Positions 11,752 to 23,801 of a stretch of 64,000 bases of DNA are shown piece after piece. Each line of letters begins with the position of its first letter. The first letter of the stretch is position 1. Under the pieces are notes generated by a model. The model saw only the letters and a list, made by a program, of their open reading frames with translations, searched no databases and was not told the DNA's origin. Both the position numbers and the translations under genes were made by a program. Source of the DNA: Cryptomeria japonica (Eukaryota; Streptophyta; Pinopsida; Cupressales; Cupressaceae); the NCBI RefSeq assembly GCF_030272615.1, contig NC_081414.1, forward strand, positions 3,599,501 to 3,663,500, given 5' to 3'.

Positions 11752-13268
11752 TGTGGGACCTTGCGCGAGGGGGGTTGAATCTCCGAAGAAGGCCGGCTTC
11801 CTTCTCGATCTAGGTGCAACTTCAAAACTGATTTCTAAACCTATCCTAACAGCTTGCAGAGGAAATGGAAGAGAGAATTGCTTAAAATGAAAGGAGGTGA
11901 TGCACCAAGAAGAGATAGTTCCTCTCCCTACCGAAATGACACAAAGAATTAACTGAAACACCCAGGAAATGCACAAACTTCAATTGTATAAGTTTTTACA
12001 ATATGTGTGTGGAGGTTAGAATTTGCTAAGTGTCAAGAGGGGAGAAGGATTCCCACAAGTCACACTCAGAAAACAAGCTAACACAACGTACATGTGAAAG
12101 AAAATCACAAACATACACTTATAATGGAGGTAAGAACACATACACAACATGAATAAGTTGAAAAAAGGCAATAATGGTGATCTTCAATTAATTCAAGGTC
12201 AAAAGCCAATCTTACAGTTACAGAAATGCAAAAAAGATTACAAGTCTTCAAGAGAAGAGAAGAGCATAAGAAAGCTCAAGGCAGCAGGGAGAGAACTCTT
12301 TACAATGAGGCCTAACAACCTTAAATAGAAAAATGGGTTACAATGGTGATCATGGCCCCTGCATGTCAATCTAAAAGTGCACCTGAATTGAGAAGGAAGA
12401 AGGGGGTGGAGGGAACCTTAGAACCTTGGGGTTCCGGGGTTCCGACAAAGGTAAGGGAAGGGAACTTCGGAACCTCGGGGTTCCGAAGTTCTAGGATAGA
12501 GAGGGAAAGGGTTAAAGAGGGAAGGGGAACTTCGGAACCTCGGGGTTCCAGAGTTCCGGGCAAAGGAGAAGCTTAAGAGAAGAGGCGAAGGAAAGGAAGG
12601 CTAGGAACTTCGGAGCCTCGGGGTTCCGGAGTTCTGAAGAGAGAGAGAAAAGGGACAAGGAACTTTGGAACCTCAAGGTTCCGGAGTTTTGGGGGAAAAG
12701 AGAGAAGGGCTAAGAAGAGGAGGGGCTAAGCTAGGGAAAGAACTTCGGAACCTCAAGGTTCTGGAGTTCCGGAGAAACTGGAGAAAAGCTAAGGGAAGGA
12801 AGGGAACTTCGGAACCTTGGGGTTCCGGAGTTCCAGAGAAGGAAAGAAAGAGGCTAAGGCAAAGAACTTCGGAACCTCGGGGTTCCAGAGTTCTGGGGAA
12901 GAAAAGGGGGCCTAGGAACTTCCGACAAGGCAACACTTCAAACCATGATTGCTTTTCTCCTTGATCAACTGGGGTAGCGCTGGTCCATGGAACATATCTC
13001 TGATCAGTTCTCACTTATGGACCAAAGGTGTCATAAAATGACAACATTTTTGGTGATTTCTGCGGGATGCTTGCCTGCTAAGCATGAAGTCCAGAAGCCT
13101 TGAGCAATCCGTTGGGCACTGAGTCATGAAAAGACCCAAAACATGTGTGCGCCATCACTTGGAGGAAACTGAAAACTAGAGCGCACACCCTCTTAAGGAG
13201 GATGCGGCATGTGCATAAGCACTTATGAAAGCAAAACAACTTCTAGTCTAATATTTACATAGTCATCA
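11752..13268 (-). mobile_element. R1-family LTR (copy A), 3' LTR of truncated copy R1'
   Basis: On the + strand it starts TGTGGGACC and ends GTCATCA (1517 bp), giving TG...CA termini on the - strand (TGATGACT...GGTCCCACA). Its upper end directly abuts the end of an integrase fragment, with the purine-rich GAAGAGGGCGT next to it as the polypurine tract, so it is the 3' LTR of a - strand element. It shares long similarity with 14191-16062, for example the block AAAATGAAAGGAGGTGATGC at 11885 and 14295. The middle holds the hairpin array at 12412-12925. Confidence 0.75.
12412..12925. repeat. Hairpin minisatellite in R1 LTR copy A
   Basis: Eight copies plus a partial one of an imperfect palindrome, consensus GGAACTTCGGAACC, TCGG, then GGTTCCGGAGTTCC. 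Copies start near 12412, 12461, 12526, 12604, 12659, 12739, 12803 and 12863, at irregular 49-80 bp spacing with purine-rich (AAGGGAAGG-like) spacers. Each unit can fold on itself with 14-bp arms. The array creates overlapping open frames on both strands that are not genes. Confidence 0.85.
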
Positions 13269-14190
13269 ACGCCCTCTTCAGAAACAGGGCTTGAGATGAA
13301 TCCCATTCATTGGGATTGGAAGAACTTCGCCATCAAGCTTGGAGAGATGAAATGCATTGGCCTCCTTACAACTAGTGATGACATATGGGCCACTCCAGAT
13401 AGCATCAAACTTAGAGTGTCGCCTAGCTTTGGCTCTGTCTGCATCCCACTTGAAAACTAGATCTCCTTCTCTGAAGACCCTATTAGTTGCCTTTTTGTCA
13501 AAAACTTTCTTGACCTGCCCTTGATGAGTCTCAAGTGTATGCATAGCTTTACTTCTAACCTCCTCTAGCTCCATCAGCTCTGCTAGCCTTACTGTCATGG
13601 CATCATTCTATGTTAATTCCAGCTGATGTGCTAGTTCAAGAGAGGGTAACTCCAGGGAAGTTGGGAGTCTTGCTTCCCTCCCATATAATAGCATGAAAGG
13701 GGAGTTACCAATCGCCCTCTTGGGTGTGATCCTGTTAGCCCATAAGGCTGTCCTCAACTTAATGTGCCATGCCCTCTGATTGTCTTCAATTGTCTTTTTA
13801 ATTATCCTGATGAGGTCCTTGTTGGAAGATTCAGCTAAGCCATTACCCTGAGGGTAATAGTTGGATGATGTCTTCAAGTATACACCATGCTTAACTGCCC
13901 AAGAACTGATTTGGGTTCCAACCAATGCCCTGGCATTGTTTGATATGATGGTGGAGGGGACACCGAATCTTGTCACGATTCCCTCAAGGAATTCCAACAC
14001 TGAGGCCTCAATGTCATCCCTCAATGCAACTGCCTCTGTCCACCTAGTGGAGTAATTTGTTGCGGCCAAGATCCACTTATGGCCAGCACTAGAAGGTGGG
14101 TTTATCATGCCAATGAAGTCTAAACCCCATTGGGCGAACGGTTGATTTGCTTGGATGGGGTGAAGAGGTAGGGCAACTAGTCTTTGCTTC
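13269..14190 (-). pseudogene. R1' integrase fragment (Tat-like Ty3/gypsy)
   Basis: C-terminal two thirds of a retroviral-type integrase, read from 14190 downwards. It keeps the first catalytic Asp region (QWGLDFIGM) and the Glu region (GNGLAESSNKDL), but the second Asp lies in IISNNARA where R1 has IISDNAKA, so it is replaced by Asn. A stop or frame change near 13600 separates the tail MTVRLAELMELEEV..., which ends HLKPCF just before the LTR. It is a near-duplicate of R1 16063-16985. The N-terminal zinc-binding region and everything upstream were lost at the 14185-14195 junction with R1's own LTR. Confidence 0.85.
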
Positions 14191-16062
14191 CTTCTCAATT
14201 TAGGTGCAGGTGTTGAACCAATTCAACACTTCAAAACTTACTCCTTAGCCTATCCTAACAACTTGCAGAGGAAAACGAAAGAGAGAAATGCTTAAAATGA
14301 AAGGAGGTGATGCACCAAGATAAGAGATTGTTTCTCTCCCTACCCGAAATGAAATAAAGAATCAACTGAAATACCCAGGAGATGCACAACTTTAGTTGTA
14401 TGAATGACCCCAATGCATGTATGGAGGTTAGAATTCGTTGAATTTCAAGAGTGGAGAAGGATTCCCACAAGTCACACTTAGAAATAAATTAACACAGTGT
14501 ATATGAGAGAAGAGCCACAAATCATACACCTATGATGAAGGTAAGGAAACGTACATGACATGCATAAGTTGAAGGAAGGCAAGAATAGTAATTTCAATTC
14601 ATTCAAAGGCCAATGGCCAAACTTACAGTTGGAGAGTTGCAAGATAAATACAGGAGAAGTGAAAGAGCATAAAATAGCTCAAGCCAGCAGGGAGAGAACC
14701 CTTTATAGTGAGGCTTAACAACCTTTATATAGAAAATTGGTTGCATAAGAGAGATCATGACCCTTGTGTGTGTAGGAAAATGTTAGTCTGGGAGTGCAAG
14801 GAAGTGCATGCACGTGGCTTTTTGTACATGCAAGCAACCTAGCCATACCTGAAAATGCAACCCTAAGAAGGGTGGATTTCCTGACATTCCAAAGTTAGAG
14901 CATGCAGACATGACATAAGTTACCACAACAAGCATGGCCCTGTACCTCTTTTGATGGAAATCCTGCCAAAATCATTAAATGAACCCCTGTAGCTCCACAA
15001 AAGAAGGTGCACAAGTCACCAAAGTTGTCGGAGCATTTAAAGCTTTGAGTGTTGATCACGCCATCCAAAAGTGTTGCAAGCTAGAAGGAATTCCAAGGAC
15101 TTCGGAAACTCGGGTTCCCGAAGTGGGGAACACAAGGAAAGAACTTCGGAACCTCGACGTTTCGGAGTTCCAGGAAGGAGAAAGGGTAGGCAGCAAGGAA
15201 CTTCGGAACCTCGGGGTTTTGGAGTTCCGGGAAAGGAAAAAGCCAAGGGGAGGAACTTCAGATTCTCACGGTTTCGGAGTTTCGGAGTAAAGAAAGGGAA
15301 GGCCAAGGAAGGAAGGGTTCCGAAGTTCCAGGGAAGGGAAGAAGACTAGGAGGGGACTTCAGAACCTTGGGGTTCCGGAGAAGGCAAGGGAAAGGAACTT
15401 TGGAAACTCGAGGTTTCGGAGTTTCCGAGAACAGAAGAGGATGGGGAAGGAAAGGGAGGAACTTTTGAACCTTGGGGTTTAGGAGTTCCGAGAAGGAGAA
15501 AGGAGAGGTAGCAAAGGGAAGGAACTCTGTAACCTCGGGGTTCTGGAGTTCTGGGGAAGGGAAGAAGAACCTAAGAAAAAAGAGGAACCTCGGGGTTTCG
15601 AAGTTCCGTGAAGGAGAAAGGAGAGGCAGTAAAGGGAAGGAACTTCAGAGCCTCGGGGTTTTGGAGCTCCGGGGAAGGGAAAAAGAAGCTAAGGAAAAGA
15701 CTTCCTCCAGACAAGACAACACTTCACAATTCCTAATTCCATTGCTCTTCTCCCTGATCAACTGGGGCAGCGCCGATCTATGGATCGTATCTCTGATTGG
15801 TTCTCTCTGATGGACCAAGGGTGTCATAAAATGACAACATTTTTGACGATTTCTACAAGATGCTTGCCTGCTAAGCATGAAGTTCAGAAACCTTGAGCAT
15901 CCATTGGGCACTGAGTCATTGAAAAGACCCAAAACATGTGTGCCCCATCACTTGGAGGAAAACTTGAAACTAGAGCGCACACCCTCTTAAGGAGAATGCG
16001 GCAGGTGCACAAGCACTTATGAAAGCAAAACAACTTCTAGTCTAATATTTACATAGTCATCA
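14191..16062 (-). mobile_element. R1 3' LTR (copy B), lower end truncated
   Basis: The upper end is GTCATCA at 16062, next to the integrase end and a purine-rich AAGAGGGTGT tract. The lower end lacks about the first 50 bp present in copy A and joins the R1' integrase fragment at the shared word GCTTCCTTCTC, which indicates a microhomology junction. It is longer than copy A because its hairpin array is expanded. Confidence 0.7.
15095..15675. repeat. Hairpin minisatellite in R1 LTR copy B
   Basis: About eleven imperfect copies of the GGAACTTCGGAACC/GGTTCCGGAGTTCC palindrome, for example near 15140, 15199, 15394, 15458, 15520 and 15638, with purine-rich spacers. Copy number and spacing differ from copy A, so the array has turned over since the two LTRs diverged. 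Confidence 0.85.
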
Positions 16063-17202
16063 ACACCCTCTTAAGAAGCAGGGCTTGAGATGAATCCCAT
16101 TCATTGGGATTGGGAGAACTTCGTCATCAAGCTTGGAGAGATGAAATGCATTGGCCTCTTTGCAACTACTGATAACATATGGATCACTCCAGATAACATC
16201 AAATCTGGAGTGTCACCTAGCTTTGGCTCTGTCTGCATCCCACTTGAGAACTAGATCTCCCTCTTTGAAGATCCTATTAGTCACCTTTTTGTCAAAAACT
16301 TTCTTGACCTGTTCTTGATGAGTCTCAAGTGTATGCGTAGCCTGACTTCTAACCTCCTCCAGCTCCATCAGCTCAGCTAGCCTTACCGTCATGGCATCAT
16401 TCTCTGTCAACTCCAGCTGATGTGCTAGTTCAAGAGAGGGTAACTCCAGGGAAGTTGGGAGTCTGGCTTCCTTCCCATATACTAGCATGAAAGGGGAGTT
16501 ACCGATCGCCCTCTTGGGTGTGATCTTGTCAGCCCATAAGGCTGTCCTCAACTTAGTATGCCATGCCCTCTGATTGTCTTCGATCGCCCTTTTGATTATC
16601 CTGATGAGGTTCTTGTTGGAAGATTCAACTAAGCCATTACCCTGAGGGTAATAATTGGATGACGTCTTCAAGTATACACCATGCTTCACTGCCCAAGAAC
16701 TGATCTGGGTTCCAACAAATGCCTTGGCATTGTCTGATATGATGGTGGAGGGGACACCGAATCTTGTCACAATTCCATCAAGGAATTCCAACATTGAGGC
16801 CTCATTGGCATCCCTCAATGCAATTGCCTTTGTCCACCTAGTGAAGTAATTTGTTGTGGCCAAGATCCACTTATTGCCAGCATTAGAAGGTGGATTTATC
16901 ATGCCAATGAAGTCTAAACCCCATTGTGCAAATGGTTGATCTTCTTGGATGGGGTGAAGAGGTAGGGTAGCTAGTCTTTTCTTTCCAGAGAAGAGAGCAC
17001 ATTTCTTGCAAATCTTCACCCATCTATGTGAGTAATTGAATAAGTATGGCCAGTAATAACTAGCCCTCATTGTTTTGATAGTTGTAGTCCTTGCAGAGAA
17101 GTGGCCCCCTGAAGAGCCATCATGAAATTCTTCTAACAATCTGTTGACTTGATTTTGCTCGATACATCTTAGCAAGACTCCATTGGAGTCTTTTCGAGCC
17201 AT
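16063..17202 (-). pseudogene. R1 integrase (Tat-like Ty3/gypsy)
   Basis: Read from 17202 downwards. It has an HHCC zinc-binding N-terminus (EEFHDGSSGGHFSAR ... CKKCALF) and a DDE core with Asp in QWGLDFIGM, Asp in TIISDNAKAF and Glu in GNGLVESSNKNL. A C-terminal domain ends GIHLKPCF. An in-frame stop after KWDADRAKAR (near 16212) breaks the protein; the remaining tail is still recognisable to about 16060 and then reads into the start of the LTR. The domain inserts the cDNA copy into the genome. It is preceded on the - strand by R1 RNase H in another frame. Confidence 0.9.
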
Positions 17203-17906
17203 CCACTAAGACATAGGAGATGGACTGCAACCTGAAATGCCTTCTTTTGGTTCTGTCCAGACCTTGGGGGTATCTACCTTCCATTAAGAAGGTGGTCATG
17301 TCACTTACCCAATTGGATTGATTGTTGTTGCGAGTTGGTTGATCCTCTTGTAACACAAGGGCGACCTCTGAAGTAGTCTCAGAAGATGAGACAAGCTGTT
17401 CACATAGGCCCTTGCCTCTTACAAGCTTGGTGATCTTGATGTTGATGTCGTATTCCATGACCTTGGTTATCCACCCAACCCTCTTCTCGCTAATGTCCTT
17501 GTTTAGAAGGAAATCCTTGACACTTGCACGTGGCACTAAGAGCTGGATCCTGTTGTTAGATAACATGTGTTTGAACTTTTTTAATGCCCTTACAACAATG
17601 AGGACTTGCTTCTTTACATAGCTATACTTAAGCTCATAGTCCTTTAACCCCTCACTAAAGAAAGCAATAGGTTGCTCCAAATTATCATCGTTCAGCTATG
17701 TTAGGACAGCTGAGATGCTGGATTCTCCTCCGAAGGTATAGAGGATAAAATCCCTTTCATAGTTAGGATTGACAAGGGTAGGGGCTTGAGCAATTGCTTG
17801 TTTAATCTCTTCAAAACTGACCCTTCCCTCCTTGGTCCAACTGAAAGCCAAATTTTTCTTCAACATGGAGGTGAGAGGTTTTACCATGGTGGCAAGGTTG
17901 GGAATG
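17203..17906 (-). pseudogene. R1 RT connection and RNase H domain
   Basis: Read from 17906 downwards: PNLATMVKPLTSMLKK...SWTKEGRVSFEEIKQAI, the RT connection, then FILYTFGGESSISAVLT, EQPIAFFSEGLKDYELKYSY and the tail after VGWITKVMEYDINIKITK. This is the gypsy-type RNase H. The usual first catalytic Asp is absent in YTFGGE, as in Tat elements that carry a second RNase H. An in-frame stop lies at 17693-17695, and a frame change near 17200 separates it from the integrase. Its upstream continuation is at 20501-20848, beyond solo LTR D1. Confidence 0.85.
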
Positions 17907-18137
17907 TGTAATGTCCCCTTCTCTGTAGTGATTAGTTTTGTTGGCCGTTTGCCTAGTTCGGAGGCCCTTAGGCTACTTGGGAGCAAAAATTAGGGTTTCC
18001 TATTTTCTAGGAGAATTCTTTGGTGTTTTTAGGGGGTATATGTGGGAGTTTGACAGTTTGGATTCTGGATTCCTTCTGGTTTTTCAGAGAGCTTCAGGAT
18101 GGCTCGACATGCATCTGCATCGAGTGACTTTTTCCAA

Positions 18138-18157
18138 ACTTACTATTTTTAGTAAGT
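18138..18157. repeat. ACTTACTA-TTTT-TAGTAAGT palindrome of family-D LTRs
   Basis: Perfect 8-bp arms with a 4-bp spacer. Equivalent palindromes occur in D2 at 33589-33608 and 33691-33710, in D3 at 46955-46974 and 47089-47108, and in the D0 3' LTR at 36687-36705. All lie near the 5' end of the LTR (U3), which suggests a conserved cis element. Confidence 0.8.
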
Positions 18158-18924
18158 GCGACGACTGCTCAAAATGTGGTTAAAATCACTTTGGAAACAC
18201 TTACTATTTTTAGCAGTTCTATTTTTAGTAGGATGTCAGTAGGCTTGTTCAGATGGCTATTTTTGACAAGTCAGTTTGAGTAGTTGGTCTTCCAACATTT
18301 TTTGGTGCTATTCTTGGCAAGGATTCTGCAGTTCAGCTCAGTGGCTATTTTTGGCAGTATTATTTTGGTAGGATCCTGTATTCACTCAGATGATTATTTT
18401 TAGCAGTTCAGTTTAGAGCCCCAACTCAGTTCAGTTTTGGTGATTTCCAACACTTCAATCTCCGGCTCAATTTGGCAATAATCAATATTTGAGGAGAAGC
18501 TATTTTAAAAATATTAATACCTTAGGCATGAGGTATTAATATTTGATTATTATATGGATGGACGACTTAGGAAGGGAGGAAATATTAATTTTATCCTAAG
18601 TCTATTTGGGTGAAATTTGCATGACTTCAAGGGGGTCGTCGTGGTGTTAATAATTAAATTATAACTCAAGGCAAATGGGGCGATTTTCTAAGTATATTGC
18701 CTTAGTAATACTTTTTATTTGGAAGTCATAGTTGGGCGCCCACTTTACACTTTATTTTATGACACTTATATTTATTAAAAAGGGCAATTTTGGGTGAATG
18801 TGAATTGGGTGAACTTGTGCAAGGAAATGAAATGAAATGCAATGCTAAATGTGGATGAAATGGAATGGCATTTGGTTTGGGCGTATTTGGAGTGCATTTG
18901 AATTTGAATTTGGCTAGCAAAAAG

Positions 18925-18934
18925 TTATAAATAA
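18925..18934 (+). promoter_or_regulatory. TATA-like box of LTR D1
   Basis: TTATAAATAAG-like core followed by TGACTTGGGCGCTC. The D0 LTRs have TTATAAATAAGAGCCTTGGGC at the equivalent place on the - strand (near 36219 and 45919), and D2 has CTATAAAAAAGATTGC near 34595. This is the likely LTR core promoter. Confidence 0.5.
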
Positions 18935-19884
18935 GTGACTTGGGCGCTCATTTTGGTATCTCAGACAATTTACACTGTTATGCTGTCGGATTGACTCCAG
19001 ACAATCTTCGAGGGTGAATACCTCCTAGGGCTCTTGATAGACTTCGAGTGTGAGATATCACTCCTAGCTGTGATTGGATCTTTTGAATGTGTGGTTCGAT
19101 TTTAGTGTGCATTTTCAGATTTTCAGTGTGGTGTGGATTTTAGTGTTGCTGGTTTTTGGTGTGGCTGTAGCACGTTTTAGTTCATAAATCTCAGTTCGTG
19201 TGTCAGATCATTCTGGGTAGTGGCTCGTTCTCTTCCTATGCCACAGGCGATCAAGTCTGTAAGTTTGTAGAGCTTAATGTTGAGTATTTAATGTTTAAAT
19301 GCAAATCGTACTTCTTTCCTAGCCGTACTATGATGACCTGCCTGGGAAAGCGTGCATAAATTCATTTGGGGGTTTTGGGTGCAGTTTGTTGGTTCTAATC
19401 TCATTGTCTGTCTTGTATCTCTCATTTGCATCTATTTGGGGGTCATTTCGTTGAGTGTGAATAGAGTTACGAGCATTTTTGTGAGTTTCTAGGCTGCTGG
19501 TCTGTGTGTTTGCAGCGCATGGGTTGCATATCAAAATCTGAAAAATTGTTAGTTTGGAGTGTTTCCTTGTGTGGAGTTGGTTTTAGTGTGTGTGGGTTCT
19601 TTGGAGTGTGTTTAGAGATAATTTGAGTGCGTGGGGAGTGATTTAGAAGTGTTTGTGAGGATTTTAATGTTGCTGGTCTGTATTTCCAGCTTGTTGTTCA
19701 TTCATATCAGATTTAGTTTTTTGAGGTTGAAGGTGGTTTTCAGGTGTGTGAGTCTATTGGTGTGGTGTGAAGAGGCTTGGTAATAAGTTGCAGCTGTTAG
19801 TTTGGGTTTTGGCATTTGAATATCCATGATGAATCATATTGTAATGCTTGTTAGTAGTACTAACAACAATTTATTTGAACTCTC

Positions 19885-20275
19885 TTAGTCCCACTGCATA
19901 AGTGGAAGAGGCTGGCCTTGACAATGATTCTAGTAATTTTGTAATCCATGTTTGCATTGTAAAGCCGATTAGTAGTACTAACAACTATATACTTGGATTG
20001 TTGTTCTTTGGCCCATTGCATAAGTGGAAGAGGCTGGCTTGCCGCCTTCTTATCTATTGTAATTATGTCCTCCCGCTGAATAAGCAGTTGAGTTGATTGT
20101 AATCTCATTTTCAGTCCTCCCGCTGAATAAGCGGTGGAGTTGATTGCTATTTCATTTTTAATCCTCCCGTTGCGTAAGCGGTAGAGTGATTGCTCTTCAG
20201 TTTCTTGCATCATCCTTGGCTGGTTAACCACCAAGTGATTTTTAATATTCTCCATATCCTGCTGAAAAGTGGAAG
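19885..20275. repeat. CCGCT(N5)AGCGG palindrome cluster in LTR D1
   Basis: At least six related units (CCCACTGCATAAGTGG, CCCGCTGAATAAGCGG, CCCGTTGCGTAAGCGG and variants) followed by the words AGAGGCTGG or AGTTGATTG. The same cluster occurs in D2 (48785-49190), and in reverse in both D0 LTRs (35100-35520 and 44840-45215). Arms covary between copies (CCACT with AGTGG, CCGCT with AGCGG), so the pairing is maintained while the sequence changes. Confidence 0.75.
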
Positions 20276-20500
20276 GGGCTGGCTTGCCGCCCAAGCATTG
20301 TATTATTTCCACTTATTTGAAGCTAACGATCCCCTCAACACCGTATGCTCTCACCTTCCCATATTGGGCACTTGGTGATCAAAAAGTGGAAGGGTTACAA
20401 TTTCAGCATTATTGTAACTTCATTTCCTAACCTTAACAGGTTCTTGTTGTGATTGTAACTGGAAAAAAACTGAAAAACATTGTGGGGATATTATAGAATG

Positions 20501-20848
20501 AACCTCCTCACAAAGTTGATCCTACCAAGGAAACTTTGCAATCCCTTCTTGTGACTGGGGAGTAGGAGAGAAAGAATAGCCTCCACTCGCTCTAGATCAA
20601 TGGTCAAGCCCTCCTTGGATACAATGTGTCCTAGCAATCTTCCTTGATCAGTAGCAAATACACACCAGCTAGGGTTCAAGGATACACCATACTCCTTGCA
20701 TTTCATGAACACCTGCTCAAGATGACCAAGATTGTTAGCTGCATGCTTCGAATAAACAGTTATGTCATTTATGTATACAAGCACAAACTTTGCTAATACA
20801 TCCTTGAAAGCCATGTCCATTGCTCTTTGATACGTGGCACCTGCATTG
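20501..20848 (-). pseudogene. R1 reverse transcriptase, C-terminal half
   Basis: Continues the RT from 26864 across the Bc insertion: AGATYQRAMDMAFKDVL, then the polymerase motif reads FVLVYINDITVYSKH, and the thumb includes GRLLGHIVSKEGL and FLGRINFVRRFI. The catalytic pair expected as Asp-Asp (YxDD) is Asn-Asp here, so even a reassembled enzyme would be impaired. It ends at solo LTR D1. Confidence 0.88.
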
Positions 20849-23055
20849 TGTTGTGCATATAGCACACACACCCCGTCCGTGACAAGGGACCCCCCACTGC
20901 TTGGAGAGAAGAAGAGGGAGGCGTTTAAGCAAGGTAGATGACAACTGCACTTTCAAACCTGACCTCTGCAAATGCCTCCTAAAGCCCGAAATCCATTAAG
21001 AGGGGGGGATTTAAATAAAGTTAAAAGTTGCTCAAAGAAGCCCAAATGCCTGAATTTGTTGTGTAAACCAAGTAAGGTGACAATGATGAAATTGTGAGTC
21101 TTCTTCCAAATCGGCCTCTAGGGCCGAAAAGCACAAAGACCTACAAAATCGCATAGAATCATTAATTAGCCCGAAATTGCCATGAAAGGGCATTTGAACG
21201 AAAAATGAAAATCGCGCAAAAGGTCCTTAGAGGCCGAAAATGAGACCAAGTCTTGCAAATCGGCTTAAAAGGTCGAGTTTCTCCTTGGCTTGCAAAATGA
21301 TTCGAGGGCCGAGTGTATATTTTATCCTGAGCACCCGAAATTTGGAGAAAGTTGACATTTTGACATATTTTGAAAGTCGCCCAAGGCGAAATCACGTTTT
21401 TCACCTAAGTAGCCGAAAATAGCTAATGAATCCAAATCGTGCGAAGGGGGTCATTTGCTCGAAAATTGTCTAAGTTCAAAATCGCGTAGAATCTCCCAAC
21501 AGGCCGATAAACCCTTAACAGACCGAAACATGATCTCCAAGTTCGCGAAAATGGCCCATTTGAGCCGAAAACGAAAAGACTAAATCGCACAAATATAGCT
21601 TATTAGCCAAATAGTTCAAAACGCGTAGAGGGGTCTTCATTAAGCTGAAAATTTCGAAGGCTTAAAAGTCTCACAAAATCGACTTTTGGGCCGAAAAAGA
21701 CTCCAGGAATCAAATCGTACAAAATGACTTCTTAGGCCGAAAAACTTAAGAGGTGAGAATCGCACGACTAGAGCTAGGTTAAGAAAATCGCACATTCTAG
21801 TTTTCCAACCTGAAATTGAGAAAGGAGAAAAATAAGGCGTGTAAATCGAGTCTCTCAAAAGTCTCATAAGACCCGAATTTCACAAAGAAGATAAAGTAAA
21901 TCCTAAAGTGACATCTCTCAACTTGCCTAAAGGTCTCGAAATTCGAATGAGGAGGCAAAAAAAACGTAAGTGTCAAAATAAATCGTGCTCAAAAGACCAA
22001 ATTAGGCCGAAAATCATTAGGTCGGAAATGCGTCTAAGAATTCTACAAAATGCATTGACAACCCGAAATTTCAAGAAAGCCGTTATAACTTAGAAAAATT
22101 AAATCTCTCAAAAGTGCCTAATTTGGCCGAATTTGACTTAGAGGGCATTCACAAACTTCTCGCATTTCGCTCAAATTGCCCAAAATTCCAAAGAATGAGC
22201 ATCTCACAAGTATTTGATTCACACACTCCCTCATTTAGCTGAAATAATAAAATAGACTAAAGTCGTGCAATTCCCCCAAATTGGCCGAAATTAGGAGGCT
22301 AAGGAAATTCGGCAATTTAATCAATTTTGTGAGAAATAGAAACAAGGTGAAAATCACACATTTTGACCACTATAGCCGATTTCATGTCAAAGGATTAGGT
22401 GTTCAAAACGAAGAAGCCCGACGTCGCGTAAAATTTAATATGATTGTTAAGTTAATTTATTTAGTTTTTCAAAATGATTATTAAAGTGGAATTCATTGTT
22501 TGCAGATTGGCAACGTCGAGAGAGGCTAAGGTGTCGACCTAAAACGCAAGGTGAAGACCTGATCGCGGTCGACACCGAGGAGCTAAAGTGACAACTTAAC
22601 ACAAGATCAAAGCCAGGCGGTGGAAGATGGAGAAAAAGATGCATGAGCGCGAGATCGGAACCAAGCATTGGGAAGCGTGCTGTTGGACTCCAAGTTGAAG
22701 TCCACCACCGAGACCAAAGACCGAAGAACATTCAGAATGCAACAAGTATGCATTCTCGAGAAATGCACAACTGGATTTAATTCTAGAAGTTCTGTTTCTG
22801 AAAACTGAAATTGTTTAATGTAAAGCTGCCTGTGGGCCCCATCTAATGAATTAAAAGTGAGGGGACATAGGTCAGCTATTTCCAACTACCGGATAGACCC
22901 AAAATTGAATCCAAACAGTGATAGGTAGTTGAGATAGTGGTTGGGAAGATATATGAGAATTGAGTGGGCATGGGTTAAAGTTGCCATGCTTTTGGAAGGC
23001 AGATTGCAACCCCTGGATGCAGTCGATCCTGGCTTCTGATTCAATATGTAAATTC

Positions 23056-23064
23056 TATAAAAGG
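23056..23064 (+). promoter_or_regulatory. TATA box of LTR Bc
   Basis: TATAAAAGG followed by CAGGATGCCTCTCATTG. The conserved block is also in Bb, Bd and Be; transcription would start a short distance downstream. Confidence 0.6.
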
Positions 23065-23801
23065 CAGGATGCCTCTCATTGTAAAGGGTTAGACTCTAGT
23101 TAGACTGTTAGAAAGTTAGATTTTTAGGCAGTTAGATTGTTAGATTTCAGTTAGAATAGGTTAGATTGTAGAAGGTTAAATTTTAGTAGTAGCATAGAGA
23201 TGTTGCAGAAATTGTTGTAATGGTAGCTGAAGCAAATATATGAACATTGAAATATGGTGTTTATTGTCTTTGTTTTCTTCTGTTTGCATGGTTTCTTTCA
23301 GCAATTTAGATAGATCTTTCCTTTCGGGTGTGCAGGTATTTGATGGATTTGGGCTCATACCATTGAGGATATACTGATTGTATGTTCTTGTGTATGGTTA
23401 ACCTGAGCCTTTAAGTGTTTAGTTCAATTGCAGGTGTCCGTCTGAGCTGCGCCAAAATAGGGTGCTTAGCCATTCTCCTGCAGTTTGAAAATCTTCCAAG
23501 TCCCCTTGAAGATTGCATTGTTCCTGCGAGGTTGTGAGTTATTCTAGCCAAGCAGGTCTACCCGCATACCAGCTTGGTTAATTTTACGTTTCCTAAACCC
23601 TTCTCTTTGCTTTTATTTTTCAGTTTGAAAATCAGATATAGACCAACTTGTTGCAAAACGTAAGGCCCCTTGTGCTCCCAGCAAAACACATTGACTGTTG
23701 AGCTATCCTGCAGTCAAGTCTTGACAACCAAAACATTGAGGTCATGCCCACATGATCAAACCAAATAGCATTAGGGATTTCCTTATTTCAAGAGAGGATA
23801 G

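Larger units (their letters stand above)
17907..20495 (+). mobile_element. Solo LTR D1 (chromovirus-type family D) in the R1 pol gene
   Basis: Starts TGTAATGTCCCC and ends GGGGATATTATA (canonical TACA decayed to TATA). The flanks GAATG (17902-17906) and GAATG (20496-20500) are a perfect 5-bp TSD. It is 2589 bp with no internal region, so it is a solo LTR left by LTR-LTR recombination. It splits R1 reverse transcriptase after FLGRINFVRRFI. It carries the ACTTACTA/TAGTAAGT palindrome at 18138-18157 and CCGCT...AGCGG palindromes in its 3' part. Confidence 0.93.

Noticed and set aside
12343-13014. Overlapping open frames on both strands (Gly/Ser/Arg/Pro-rich proteins)
   Set aside because: They are by-products of the hairpin minisatellite in the R1 LTR; the same happens at 14979-15932.
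13861-14055. Conserved + strand frame repeated at 16655-16849
   Set aside because: It is the antisense of the R1 and R1' integrase; conservation follows from the duplicated integrase.
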